Shown in pieces: positions 21,575 through 28,818 of a DNA stretch of 64,000 bases. The notes under the pieces are model-generated. The model saw nothing but the letters and a program-made list of their open reading frames with translations. It was not told where the DNA came from and searched no databases. Position 1 is the first letter of the stretch. Every line of letters starts with the position of its first letter. The translations under genes were made by a program, and so were the position numbers. The stretch is from Sporomusaceae bacterium (GTDB lineage: Bacteria; Bacillota; Negativicutes; Sporomusales; UBA7701). The DNA is taken from contig JAVKTQ010000008.1 of assembly GCA_031460455.1 (NCBI GenBank), positions 62,001 to 126,000 on the forward strand, in the 5' to 3' direction.

Positions 21575-22234
21575 ATGAAAAAGACGGTCACGGTGCTTGT
21601 GCTGATTTCCTGCTTGCTGATTGCCCAAACGGCTTTCGCAAGCCTTGATGACAAACTGTCGGACGTTACCAAGAAGTACGGGGAGTACCGGATGGTGCTC
21701 GACGATAAGGGCCGGATATGGACCAGGGCCGATTGGGAAGCGGGCAACAAGGAGTTGGCCGAAACTTATATTTACTATTACATGGCCAAGGACGTGAAGG
21801 TACAGCTGGATGTGATGTATGCGGAAAAGAAGGGCAATAAGGACCCGTACGTGCGGGCCCAGCGCTTCACTCCCGACTGGGCCATCCAGGTCAAGGAGCT
21901 GAAAGCTTATTTCCCCGAGGTTTACGCACTGGTGACCTCCGCGGAGGCAAAGGTTTTTACCACCAAAGAGAAGCTCACCAAAAACTTCCTTGACGAGAAA
22001 TCGCCGGTGACGCTGGGCGTAATGATCGCCAAGGAGCCGAAATCCATGCCCGGGATGTTTACGCTGGTTTCCTTCAACATCAAGGGCGAGGGCACGTTTA
22101 TCAAGGATCCGAAGATGATCAGCGGCGACACCTACATCTCCGAGATCGTCGTCGAGCGTACGCTCAAACGCAATACGGTCGACCCGACCGACACCAAGAG
22201 CTGGGATTTCCGCGACAACCTGTTCCAGAAGTAA
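21575..22234 (+). CDS. Secreted protein of unknown function
   Basis: This 219-residue protein has a clear signal peptide: MKKT, a hydrophobic core at residues 5-16, and a likely cleavage after AFA at residue 22. The mature part is charged and mixed alpha/beta in character, with no cysteines. It contains YGEYRMVLDDKGRIWTRADW near residues 35-54. I do not recognise the family. GGGGGT lies upstream of the ATG, and a terminator follows, so it is a single-gene unit. Export across the cytoplasmic membrane is the only supportable inference. Confidence 0.75.
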   Translation: MKKTVTVLVLISCLLIAQTAFASLDDKLSDVTKKYGEYRMVLDDKGRIWTRADWEAGNKELAETYIYYYMAKDVKVQLDVMYAEKKGNKDPYVRAQRFTPDWAIQVKELKAYFPEVYALVTSAEAKVFTTKEKLTKNFLDEKSPVTLGVMIAKEPKSMPGMFTLVSFNIKGEGTFIKDPKMISGDTYISEIVVERTLKRNTVDPTDTKSWDFRDNLFQK

Positions 22235-22243
22235 GGGATGTAA

Positions 22244-22278
22244 AAAACGACCCGGTCAAACCGGGTCGTTTTATTTTT
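22244..22278 (+). terminator. Terminator after the secreted protein gene
   Basis: AAAACGACCCGG (22244-22255) pairs perfectly with CCGGGTCGTTTT (22261-22272), with loop TCAAA, followed by ATTTTT. An almost identical copy lies at 22468-22499, on the far side of repeat copy 2. Confidence 0.9.
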
Positions 22279-22284
22279 GGTCTC

Positions 22285-22467
22285 CAGGTTGCCAAGAAAG
22301 CCCCAGATGCAAGGCGCACCGGAGGCTGACACCACCGTTTCCTCCGCGACAACGTTTAGACGCGTTGTTTGCACAGGAACGGTTTAACAGCATCGCGCGT
22401 ACACGAACGTACGCTGAGGATGGCAGCCGATGAGCAACGAAGCAGATGGGGGTTTATCGGCAACCTG
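22285..22467 (+). repeat. Hairpin-rich intergenic repeat, copy 2
   Basis: It has the same conserved blocks as copy 1 (CCAGATGCAAGGCGCACCGG on the left, GCAGATGG on the right). Its own outer stem is CAGGTTGCC (22285-22293) with GGCAACCTG (22459-22467). The middle stem is GGCTG/CAGCC and the apex is GCGTACACGAACGTACGC. About 60 extra bases inside the left arm form a second hairpin (ACAACG with CGTTGT). Confidence 0.8.
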
Positions 22468-22499
22468 AACGACCCGGTCAAGCCGGGTCGGTTTATTTT
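22468..22499 (+). repeat. Duplicate of the 22246-22277 terminator
   Basis: These 32 bases repeat 22246-22277 with two mismatches, and include the CGACCCGG/CCGGGTCG hairpin and the TTTATTTT tail. Together the two copies bracket repeat copy 2 as direct repeats. The end overlaps the mtgA stop codon on the other strand, but the T-rich side faces the plus strand. Confidence 0.75.
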
Positions 22500-23251
22500 G
22501 CCAGCCTGAGCGGCGCCTGTCTGGCCTCCTGGGCTGTCGTGGGGCCGATGTAGTTGTGGCGGGCCATGGCGCTTAGGACGACCGCCTGGCGCTGTCTGGC
22601 GGCCTCCAGGTCGACGTAGGGGGAATAGAGCGACGGGGCGTTGGGCAGCCCGGCGAGGAGGGCGCTTTCGGCCAGGGTAAGTCCGGCCGGTTTTTTGGCG
22701 AAGTAGATTTTGCTCGCCTGGCCGATGCCCTTGGCGCCCGAGCCGTAGTAGATGCTGTTGAGATAGATTTCGAGGATTTCTTCCTTTGAGTAGCGCAGTT
22801 CCATGTCCAGGGCCAGGACGACCTCTTCGAATTTCCGGCCCCAGGTTTGCTCGGTGGTCAGGAAGAGGTTTTTGATCAGCTGCTGGGTGATGGTGCTGGC
22901 CCCTTCTTCGATGGCGCCGCGCTGGAGGTTGACGAGGGCGGCCCGCAGGATGCCCTCGATGTCGAGGCCGATATGGCGGTAGAAGCGGTGGTCTTCGACG
23001 GCGATGATGGCCTGTTGCATGGTAAGGGGGATGTCTTTGAGGGGGATGTAGTTTTTGCGGTCGATGGTGGCGGCCACGGCGCTTTTGAGGGCGAAGACGC
23101 GGTAGACCCGCGTCCAGGCGCTGTCGGCGTCGGCTTTGACGACCGGCATTTTGGGCGCGGCGAACTGGGGCAGGAGGCCGCCGCCCCCCGCCCAGGCGAA
23201 GGCGGCGACGAAGACGATTATGAGGAATAGCCAGAGTTTGCCGTTGCGCAT
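22493..23251 (-). CDS. mtgA: Monofunctional peptidoglycan glycosyltransferase (GT51)
   Basis: This enzyme polymerises lipid II into glycan strands. The 252-residue product has an N-terminal membrane anchor (LWLFLIIVFVAAFAWA, residues 6-21). A GT51 domain follows, with the catalytic motif EDHRFYRHIGLD near residue 87, GASTITQQLIKNL, and KEEILEIYLNSIYYG. There is no transpeptidase domain, so it is either monofunctional or related to the class A PBP N-terminal part. GGGGAGG lies five bases before the ATG. The gene symbol is assigned by domain content. Confidence 0.88.
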   Translation of the reverse strand: MRNGKLWLFLIIVFVAAFAWAGGGGLLPQFAAPKMPVVKADADSAWTRVYRVFALKSAVAATIDRKNYIPLKDIPLTMQQAIIAVEDHRFYRHIGLDIEGILRAALVNLQRGAIEEGASTITQQLIKNLFLTTEQTWGRKFEEVVLALDMELRYSKEEILEIYLNSIYYGSGAKGIGQASKIYFAKKPAGLTLAESALLAGLPNAPSLYSPYVDLEAARQRQAVVLSAMARHNYIGPTTAQEARQAPLRLAK

Positions 23252-23310
23252 AAAATCCTCCCCAAAGGGGTGATATAAGATACAGGATGGTTAAGGCGGT
23301 TTTCAGGGCT

Positions 23311-23434
23311 GCGGCCGTTCAGGACCCTCCAGATGCAAGGCGCACCGGAGGCTGACACCGGAAGCGTACACGAACGTACGCTGAGGATGGCAGCCGAGGA
23401 GCAACGCCGCAGATGGGGGGTTATCAACGGCCGC
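23311..23434 (+). repeat. Hairpin-rich intergenic repeat, copy 3
   Basis: The conserved blocks CTCCAGATGCAAGGCGCACC and GAGCAACGCCGCAGATGG are present. Here the outer stem is GCGGCCGTT (23311-23319) with AACGGCCGC (23426-23434), the middle stem is GGCTG/CAGCC, and the apex is GCGTACACGAACGTACGC. It occupies the mtgA-cwlD divergent spacer, so promoters for these genes must lie in the short flanks on either side. Confidence 0.8.
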
Positions 23435-23538
23435 CATAGTTATATTGTAGCGGACTTGTCCCTTTTTGGCTATACTTCCCACCTCCCCTGCGACATAACG
23501 GCCGGGGCGCTGGCATATTTTCGTAGGGAAAGGCGGGG

Positions 23539-24264
23539 ATGGGGATGTGGCTGGTGAGCCTGAGGCGGCGCAGTCTGGGGGTGGCGGCGGTTATCGGGGT
23601 GGTGGCGGCGGTGGCGTTAAATCTGCTGGCGGCAAACATCCCCAGCCCCGACGATATCGCCGACGCCGATCTGGCCGCGCTGGCGGGGCGGGTGGTGACG
23701 GTCGACCCCGGCCACGGCGGCGTGGACAGTGGCGCCAAGTACTTCGGCCTGCTGGAGAAGGAGCTTACTCTGGCCATTTCCCTGCGGCTGGCGGAGAAGC
23801 TCCGCCAGAGCGGAGCGACGGTGGTGCTGACCCGCGAGGCGGATATCGATTACTATACCCGCGGCAAGGGCGGCAAGCGCAACGACCTGACCAGACGGGT
23901 GGAGATTATCAACGCTTCGGGGGCGGCAGCCTTTGTAAGCATCCATACAAATGCCATCCGCGGCGGACGCTGGTCGGGGGCCGAGGTTTATTACTGTCCG
24001 GGCAGGGCGGAGAATAAGCTGCTGGCGGAAACGATGCAGCGGGCGCTGAAGGATTTTCCCCCTGGGAATAAACGCCAGGCCAAGGAGGATTCGGATATTT
24101 TGGTGTTGAAGGATACCAACATTCCCGGTGTGCTGGTGGAAACGGGCTTTTTGAGCAATCCCCGCGAGGCGGCTCTGCTGGCCGACGCCGCTTATCAGGA
24201 GAATTTGGTCGGACAGATTGCCAGGGCGCTGGCGTATCATTTCAGCCATAATGTGGCAAGATAA
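23539..24264 (+). CDS. cwlD: N-acetylmuramoyl-L-alanine amidase, CwlD type
   Basis: Amidase_3 enzymes cleave the muramoyl-alanine bond. CwlD acts with PdaA to make muramic lactam in the spore cortex. The 241-residue product has an N-terminal anchor (residues about 10-27), the zinc motif DPGHGGVDSGA (His and Glu ligands), SIHTNA (third ligand) and the C-terminal GVLVETGFLSNPREA with the catalytic glutamate. Two ATGs (23539 and 23545) are possible. It supports a spore-forming host. Assignment to CwlD over other amidases rests on length and lack of cell-wall repeats. Confidence 0.85.
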   Translation: MGMWLVSLRRRSLGVAAVIGVVAAVALNLLAANIPSPDDIADADLAALAGRVVTVDPGHGGVDSGAKYFGLLEKELTLAISLRLAEKLRQSGATVVLTREADIDYYTRGKGGKRNDLTRRVEIINASGAAAFVSIHTNAIRGGRWSGAEVYYCPGRAENKLLAETMQRALKDFPPGNKRQAKEDSDILVLKDTNIPGVLVETGFLSNPREAALLADAAYQENLVGQIARALAYHFSHNVAR

Positions 24265-24285
24265 GACAGCGAAAGGAGTGGTAGC

Positions 24286-25131
24286 GTGAAGAATCTGGTC
24301 GGTTGCGCCCTCATGCCCCACCCGCCGATTATGGTGCCGGAAGTGGGCGGGACCGAGCTGGCGAAGATCAGGGCAACGGTGGAGGCGGCCCGGGCGGCGG
24401 CCGCAGCACTGGCTGCGAAGAATCCGCAGACCGTCATCCTGATTACGCCCCACGGCGCGGTGTTCGGGGACGCGGTCAGCGTCAGCGTCCATCCCCGCCT
24501 CAAGGGGAACCTGGCCAGTTTCGGGGTGCCTGAGGTGACGCTCGGGTTCGAGACGGACGGGCTGCTGGTGCGCCATATCCTCCGCAAGGCGGAGCGCCTG
24601 GGCATCAATGTGATCGAGCTGACCGACGACGTTGCCAAGACGTACCGCTTGTCGCTGCAGCTTGACCATGGCGCTCTCATACCGCTATATTATCTTCACA
24701 AGGCCGGCTTCCGGGGGCAGTTGGTCCATATCGCCATGGGCATGCTCCCGTACGAGGAGATGTATACTTTCGGCAAGGCGGTGCAGGCGGCTGTCGGCAT
24801 GATGGACAAGCGGGTGGCGGTGATCGCTTCCGGCGATCTGTCCCACCGCCTTACCCCCGACGCGCCGGCAGGCTTCAGCCCCAAGGGGGCGGAGTTCGAC
24901 CGCCGGGTGGTCGCGGCGGTCGGCGACCTGGATGTGAAGGCGCTGCTCAGTATGGACGAAGGGCTGATTGAGGAGGCCGGCGAATGCGGTCTGCGGCCTA
25001 TCTATTTCCTGATGGGGGTGCTGGGCGGACTGGAGGCGCGCAGCAGGGTGCTGTCGTATGAGGGCCCGTTCGGTGTGGGCTATGCGGTGGCGCTGTTCGC
25101 GGTGGAGGAGGGGAAGCGCGATGGGCAGTGA
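24286..25131 (+). CDS. AmmeMemoRadiSam system protein B (extradiol dioxygenase-like)
   Basis: The 281-residue protein belongs to the LigB/Memo-like class III extradiol dioxygenase superfamily. It has CALMPHPPIMVPEVGG at the N-terminus, an ITPHGAVF segment and GDLSHRLTPDAP near residue 184, where metal-binding histidines are expected. It forms a tight operon with the AMMECR1 and radical SAM genes, the defined AmmeMemoRadiSam triad, whose biochemical role is not established. It overlaps the next gene by 11 bases. Confidence 0.9.
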   Translation: MKNLVGCALMPHPPIMVPEVGGTELAKIRATVEAARAAAAALAAKNPQTVILITPHGAVFGDAVSVSVHPRLKGNLASFGVPEVTLGFETDGLLVRHILRKAERLGINVIELTDDVAKTYRLSLQLDHGALIPLYYLHKAGFRGQLVHIAMGMLPYEEMYTFGKAVQAAVGMMDKRVAVIASGDLSHRLTPDAPAGFSPKGAEFDRRVVAAVGDLDVKALLSMDEGLIEEAGECGLRPIYFLMGVLGGLEARSRVLSYEGPFGVGYAVALFAVEEGKRDGQ

Positions 25132-25642
25132 AAGCGCGCCGGTCGCGCTGGCGCGGCAGAGTCTGACGCATTACCTCGCCGCGCATGAGTATCTCCCGAC
25201 GCCGGCGGGGCTGCCGGACGAGCTTAAGGCTCGGGCGGGGGTGTTCGTTTCGCTTAAGAAGCGCGGCGAGCTGCGCGGTTGTATCGGCACTTTCGGCCCC
25301 ACCCAGCCGGATATCGCCGCCGAGATCATCCATAACGCGGTGAGCGCGGGCACCCAGGATCCCCGCTTCTGGCCGGTGGAGGCCGACGAGCTGCCTGAAC
25401 TGGATATTTCGGTGGATATATTGTCCGCGCCTGAGCGGGTGGACGGGCTGGCCGACCTCGACCCGAAGAAGTACGGCGTTATCGTTCGCCACGGGCGACG
25501 GTCGGGTCTGCTGCTCCCCGACCTCACGGGGGTCGATACGGTGGAGGAGCAGGTGGGTATCGCGATGCAGAAGGCGGGGATAGCGGCCGGCGAGGAGATC
25601 GAGCTGTACCGCTTTTCGGTGACAAGGTACGGCAAGGAGTGA
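25121..25642 (+). CDS. AmmeMemoRadiSam system protein A (AMMECR1 domain)
   Basis: The 173-residue AMMECR1-family protein begins MGSESAPVALARQSLTHYL and contains the family signature LRGCIGTFGPTQP near residues 50-62. I chose ATG at 25121, which has a purine-rich GGAGGAGGGG upstream. The open frame extends 21 codons further upstream, but only as a shadow of the preceding gene. Its function is unknown; the nucleic-acid-like fold and constant partnership with the radical SAM enzyme suggest a modification pathway. Confidence 0.9.
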   Translation: MGSESAPVALARQSLTHYLAAHEYLPTPAGLPDELKARAGVFVSLKKRGELRGCIGTFGPTQPDIAAEIIHNAVSAGTQDPRFWPVEADELPELDISVDILSAPERVDGLADLDPKKYGVIVRHGRRSGLLLPDLTGVDTVEEQVGIAMQKAGIAAGEEIELYRFSVTRYGKE

Positions 25643-25647
25643 CAGCC

Positions 25648-26637
25648 GTGCGCGAGGCGCTTTTTTATGAGCCGCACGAGCGCGGCGTAATCTGCCGCCT
25701 CTGCCCGAAGGAATGCGTGATCGGCGAGGGGCTGACGGGGTTCTGCCGGGCGCGGCGCAATGTGGGCGGGAAGCTTTTGGCCGCCAACTATGCCGCGTGT
25801 TCTTCTTATGCCCTCGACCCGATCGAGAAAAAGCCGCTCTATCATTTTTATCCGGGCAGCTATATTTTTTCCGTCGGCACATGGGGCTGCAATTTTGCCT
25901 GCCGCTTCTGCCAGAACTGGCAGATTGCCCAGGAGGAGCCGGATACGGTGGCGATGACGCCGGAGAAGGCGGTGGCGACGGCGGCGGGGGCTGGGCAGCG
26001 TAATATCGGCATCGCTTACACGTATTCCGAGCCTAGCGTGTGGTACGAGTTCGTGCTCGATACGGCGAAGCTGGCGCGCAGCCAGGGCCTCAAGAATGTG
26101 CTCGTAACCAACGGGTTCATAAATCCCGCGCCGCTCGCCGGGTTGCTGCCGTATGTCGACGCGCTGAACATCGATGTGAAGGCTTTTAACGAGCGGTTTT
26201 ACCGCGAGGTGTGCGCCGGCCGCCTGGCCGAGGTCAAACGGACGGTGGAGCTGGCGGCTGCGGCCGCCCATGTGGAGGTGACTTGCCTGGTGGTGCCGGG
26301 GCTCAATGACGACGCGACCGAGCTGGAGGCTCTGGCGGCGTGGCTGGCGGGCATAAGCAGGGATATCCCCCTCCATTTCTCGCGCTACTTTCCCAACTAC
26401 AAGCTGGCCATGCCGCCGACGCCGATCGCGACGCTTGAGAGGGCGTACGAGACGGCCCGCCGCCATTTGCGCTATGTGTATGTCGGCAATGTCGGCGCCG
26501 AGGGGGTCAACACTCACTGTCCGGACTGCGATCTGGTCGTGATCGACCGGCTGCGGCGGGAGAGCCGGCTGGCGGCCGATAAAAAGTGCCCCCGGTGCGG
26601 GAGCGGTATCGCGGTGGTAGGGGATATCGGTTTTTAA
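25648..26637 (+). CDS. AmmeMemoRadiSam system radical SAM enzyme
   Basis: The 329-residue radical SAM protein is related to pyruvate formate-lyase activating enzymes. The cluster motif is CNFACRFC near residue 86. Extra cysteine pairs occur at the N-terminus (CRLCPKEC) and the C-terminus (CPDC and CPRCGSG), the latter resembling a zinc ribbon. I prefer the GTG at 25648, eight bases after AAGGAG, over the GTG at 25639. The substrate is unknown. It closes the three-gene operon. Confidence 0.9.
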   Translation: MREALFYEPHERGVICRLCPKECVIGEGLTGFCRARRNVGGKLLAANYAACSSYALDPIEKKPLYHFYPGSYIFSVGTWGCNFACRFCQNWQIAQEEPDTVAMTPEKAVATAAGAGQRNIGIAYTYSEPSVWYEFVLDTAKLARSQGLKNVLVTNGFINPAPLAGLLPYVDALNIDVKAFNERFYREVCAGRLAEVKRTVELAAAAAHVEVTCLVVPGLNDDATELEALAAWLAGISRDIPLHFSRYFPNYKLAMPPTPIATLERAYETARRHLRYVYVGNVGAEGVNTHCPDCDLVVIDRLRRESRLAADKKCPRCGSGIAVVGDIGF

Positions 26638-26658
26638 GGTCCGCTAAGATGCCGCCAG

Positions 26659-26695
26659 CCTGAGCCCTGCAGCGTAGTTGCGGGGCTCAGGCCTT
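26659..26695 (+). terminator. Terminator after the AmmeMemoRadiSam operon
   Basis: CCTGAGCCC (26659-26667) pairs perfectly with GGGCTCAGG (26683-26691) around a 15-base loop, followed by CCTTTCT. Since the next gene converges on the minus strand, it may serve both directions. Confidence 0.6.
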
Positions 26696-26709
26696 TCTGG
26701 CATGCAAGG

Positions 26710-26970
26710 TCAATGGAGGAAGGCACATTCGCCGTAGCAGGCGATCAGCAGCAAGCCGGGCAGTCCTCGGCGGAAATAGGCGATCAGTTTGCCGAGTTTG
26801 CCGCAGTTAAGCTGGTCGTGTAGACCGGGCGGGTCGACGGTGAGCAGGGCTTGCGCTTCTTTCAGGGCCAGCGAGTACTTTCTGGCGGCGAGACCGGTGA
26901 CGGCAAGGGGGGTAATTGCCTGCCGGGGGCTTGCACCGGGCGCGGATACGGGGGCGGTTCCTTTGTCCAT
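26710..26970 (-). CDS. Small protein of unknown function, divergent from LysR gene
   Basis: This is an 86-residue protein starting MDKGTAPVSAPGASPRQAIT. The N-terminal third is rich in Pro, Ala and Ser. The C-terminal part has a mildly hydrophobic stretch, GLPGLLLIACYG (about residues 70-81). I chose ATG at 26970 because GAGGAG lies eight bases upstream; an in-frame GTG at 26979 overlaps that site. It is transcribed away from the LysR gene, so it may be that regulator's target. No family is recognised. Confidence 0.5.
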   Translation of the reverse strand: MDKGTAPVSAPGASPRQAITPLAVTGLAARKYSLALKEAQALLTVDPPGLHDQLNCGKLGKLIAYFRRGLPGLLLIACYGECAFLH

Positions 26971-27058
26971 GAATGACACTCCTCTTCGGCGTTAAATGAT
27001 AACATTCGCTTGTATTATAGCTCAGGTTGATCATAAATTTAAAATATCGAATATCTAT

Positions 27059-27085
27059 GTTATAATAGTTTTTAACTATTATAAC
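27059..27085. promoter_or_regulatory. 12-bp perfect inverted repeat upstream of LysR gene
   Basis: GTTATAATAGTT (27059-27070) and AACTATTATAAC (27074-27085) are perfect complements around TTT. The left arm contains TATAAT, a possible -10 box. The repeat ends two bases before the GGGGTGA ribosome binding site, so a bound protein or an RNA hairpin there would affect the regulator's own expression. It fits the AT-rich T-N11-A style of LysR operators. Its role is inferred. Confidence 0.6.
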
Positions 27086-27100
27086 CGGGGTGAGTCGGTG

Positions 27101-28009
27101 ATGGAGTTGCGACAACTGGAGTACTTTCAGATGGTCAGCCGTTTGAGCAGCGTCACCCAGGCGGCTAACTACCTGCGGGTGGCTCAGCCGTCCGTGACGG
27201 TGGCAATCCGCAAGCTTGAGGAAGAGCTTGGGGTGATATTGTTCGACCGCAGCCAGAAGCATTTTTCCCTGACGGCGGAGGGGCGGGCCTTTGCGCGGCA
27301 TGTCGACGGTATTATGGACCGGGTGGGGGATTCCGTCAGGGAGATGGATGATTACCGGTTGCTGAAGAAGGGAAAGATAAAAATAGGCATTCCCCCGATG
27401 GTAGGGGCTTTTATTTTCCCCTATATTTTTGCTGAGTTCCAGAAAGCGTATCCGTGGCTGGAGTTGTCGGTGACCGAGAAAGGTTCGTTGGCGATCCGCG
27501 GTCACCTCGAGCGGGGGGAACTCGATGTCGGTATCGTGACGATGATGGATTATTCCCCCAAGCTGGAAACGGCGTTCATCGCGGCGGCGCAGATGCTTGT
27601 CTGCCTGCCCCCCGCCCATCCTATGGAAGGCTTGACGTGCGTGCCCTTCCGGGAGCTGCGGGACGAATCTTTCATTCTGCTGAAGGAGGATACGTACAAC
27701 CGGCGGGTTATCATTGAGGAATGCCAGCGGCACCAGTTCACTCCCCGCATCGTATTTTCCTCCAGTCAGATCGAGACGATTCTGGGCCTGGTCGGGCAGG
27801 GGGTGGGCATTTCTTTCCTCCTGGACGCCGTGGTTCGCAGACACCCCGGCATCGTGAGCCGGCCGCTGGCTGAGCCGCTGAGGAGCGAAATAAGCCTGGC
27901 CTGGAATAGGGAAAGATATCTGCCCAAAGCTGCGAGAGCGTTTGTCGATTTTATCGCATCCTGCCTGCCGCCCGGCGATAAAGCGGACGAAAAAAACCTG
28001 CGGTCCTGA
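27101..28009 (+). CDS. LysR-family transcriptional regulator
   Basis: The 302-residue product has the N-terminal winged helix-turn-helix (MELRQLEYFQMVSR, then SSVTQAANYLRVAQPSVTVAIRKLEEELG split over residues 18-46). The C-terminal part is a periplasmic-binding-type effector domain. Start ATG 27101 has GGGGTGA about seven bases upstream. The frame is open to 26996, but that extension spans the promoter. The likely target is the divergent small gene and its own promoter. The effector cannot be told from sequence. Confidence 0.92.
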   Translation: MELRQLEYFQMVSRLSSVTQAANYLRVAQPSVTVAIRKLEEELGVILFDRSQKHFSLTAEGRAFARHVDGIMDRVGDSVREMDDYRLLKKGKIKIGIPPMVGAFIFPYIFAEFQKAYPWLELSVTEKGSLAIRGHLERGELDVGIVTMMDYSPKLETAFIAAAQMLVCLPPAHPMEGLTCVPFRELRDESFILLKEDTYNRRVIIEECQRHQFTPRIVFSSSQIETILGLVGQGVGISFLLDAVVRRHPGIVSRPLAEPLRSEISLAWNRERYLPKAARAFVDFIASCLPPGDKADEKNLRS

Positions 28010-28080
28010 CCATGTGGCATGGTTCGGGCGGCAGGCTTTTGATAGGCGGGGATGCGATTGCGGTTCCGGCGGGTGTAGGG

Positions 28081-28701
28081 TTAACGGCCCTCCTGCTTTG
28101 TTTTCCGCCGCCGGCGGAGGTAGAGGAGGAGAGCGACGGCGCCGGCTACGGCGGCTACGGCGATGGCGACGATGACGAAGGTGCCGAGGCGGGAGAAGAA
28201 ATCGACGAACAGCATCCAGTTCTGGCCGAAATAGTAGCCGAGCGAGACGGCCAGCGTGCACCAGACGGCGATGCCGACGGCGGTGTTGAGCACGAACACC
28301 AGGGGCCTCAGGTCGAGGAGGCCGGCGGCGATGCTGATTTTGGTGCGCAGGACGGGGATCTGGCGCCAGGGGATGATGAGGGGCGGGCCGAAGCGGTGGA
28401 ACCATTCGCCGATGACGTCGAGGTGGGCGGGCGAAAGGCGCACGAGGTGGCAGTAGCGGTACAGGAACTGGCGTCCGCCCTTGCGGGCGATGTAGTAGAT
28501 GGTGCACGAGCCGGCGAAGCTGCCCAGCCAGCCGCTCAGGATGGCGCCGGTGAGGGAGAATTTGCCCTGATAGACCATGAAGCCGGCGAAGCCCATGACG
28601 ATTTCGCTGGGTACGGGGATGCACAGCCCCTCGAAAAACATCCCGACGAATACGGCCAGGTAGCCGTAATCTTCGACCAGCAGCGTTAGGTTATCAAGCA
28701 T
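28081..28701 (-). CDS. DedA-family inner membrane protein
   Basis: DedA/SNARE-associated proteins are membrane transporters; recent work links members to undecaprenyl-phosphate or phospholipid flipping. The 206-residue product begins MLDNLTLLVEDYGYLAVFVG and contains the family signature FFEGLCIPVPSEIVMGFAG near residues 22-40. The conserved GxxRxxP-like RFGPPLIIPWRQIPVLRT is near 103-120, and a basic C-terminus follows. GGGAGG precedes the ATG. It is divergent from argC. Confidence 0.9.
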   Translation of the reverse strand: MLDNLTLLVEDYGYLAVFVGMFFEGLCIPVPSEIVMGFAGFMVYQGKFSLTGAILSGWLGSFAGSCTIYYIARKGGRQFLYRYCHLVRLSPAHLDVIGEWFHRFGPPLIIPWRQIPVLRTKISIAAGLLDLRPLVFVLNTAVGIAVWCTLAVSLGYYFGQNWMLFVDFFSRLGTFVIVAIAVAAVAGAVALLLYLRRRRKTKQEGR

Positions 28702-28740
28702 AGGCGTCGTAATCCTCCCAGAAAATCTTGGCAAAATCAT

Positions 28741-28770
28741 ATTGCATTTTTATACATCGTAACGTATAAT
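28741..28770 (+). promoter_or_regulatory. argC promoter with overlapping ARG-box-like site
   Basis: TTGCAT (28742-28747) and a perfect TATAAT (28765-28770) are 17 bases apart. ATTGCATTTTTATACAT (28741-28757) is an imperfect palindrome close to the ArgR/AhrC operator pattern (TNTGAAT-WWWW-ATTCANA) and covers the -35 region. The AT-rich tract from 28771 may hold a second, weaker half. Repression of the whole arg operon by arginine is the likely meaning. Confidence 0.65.
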
Positions 28771-28818
28771 TATTTAAAAGCTATTTATATTATTTTTGGC
28801 AACAAGGAGGTCGGGGCC

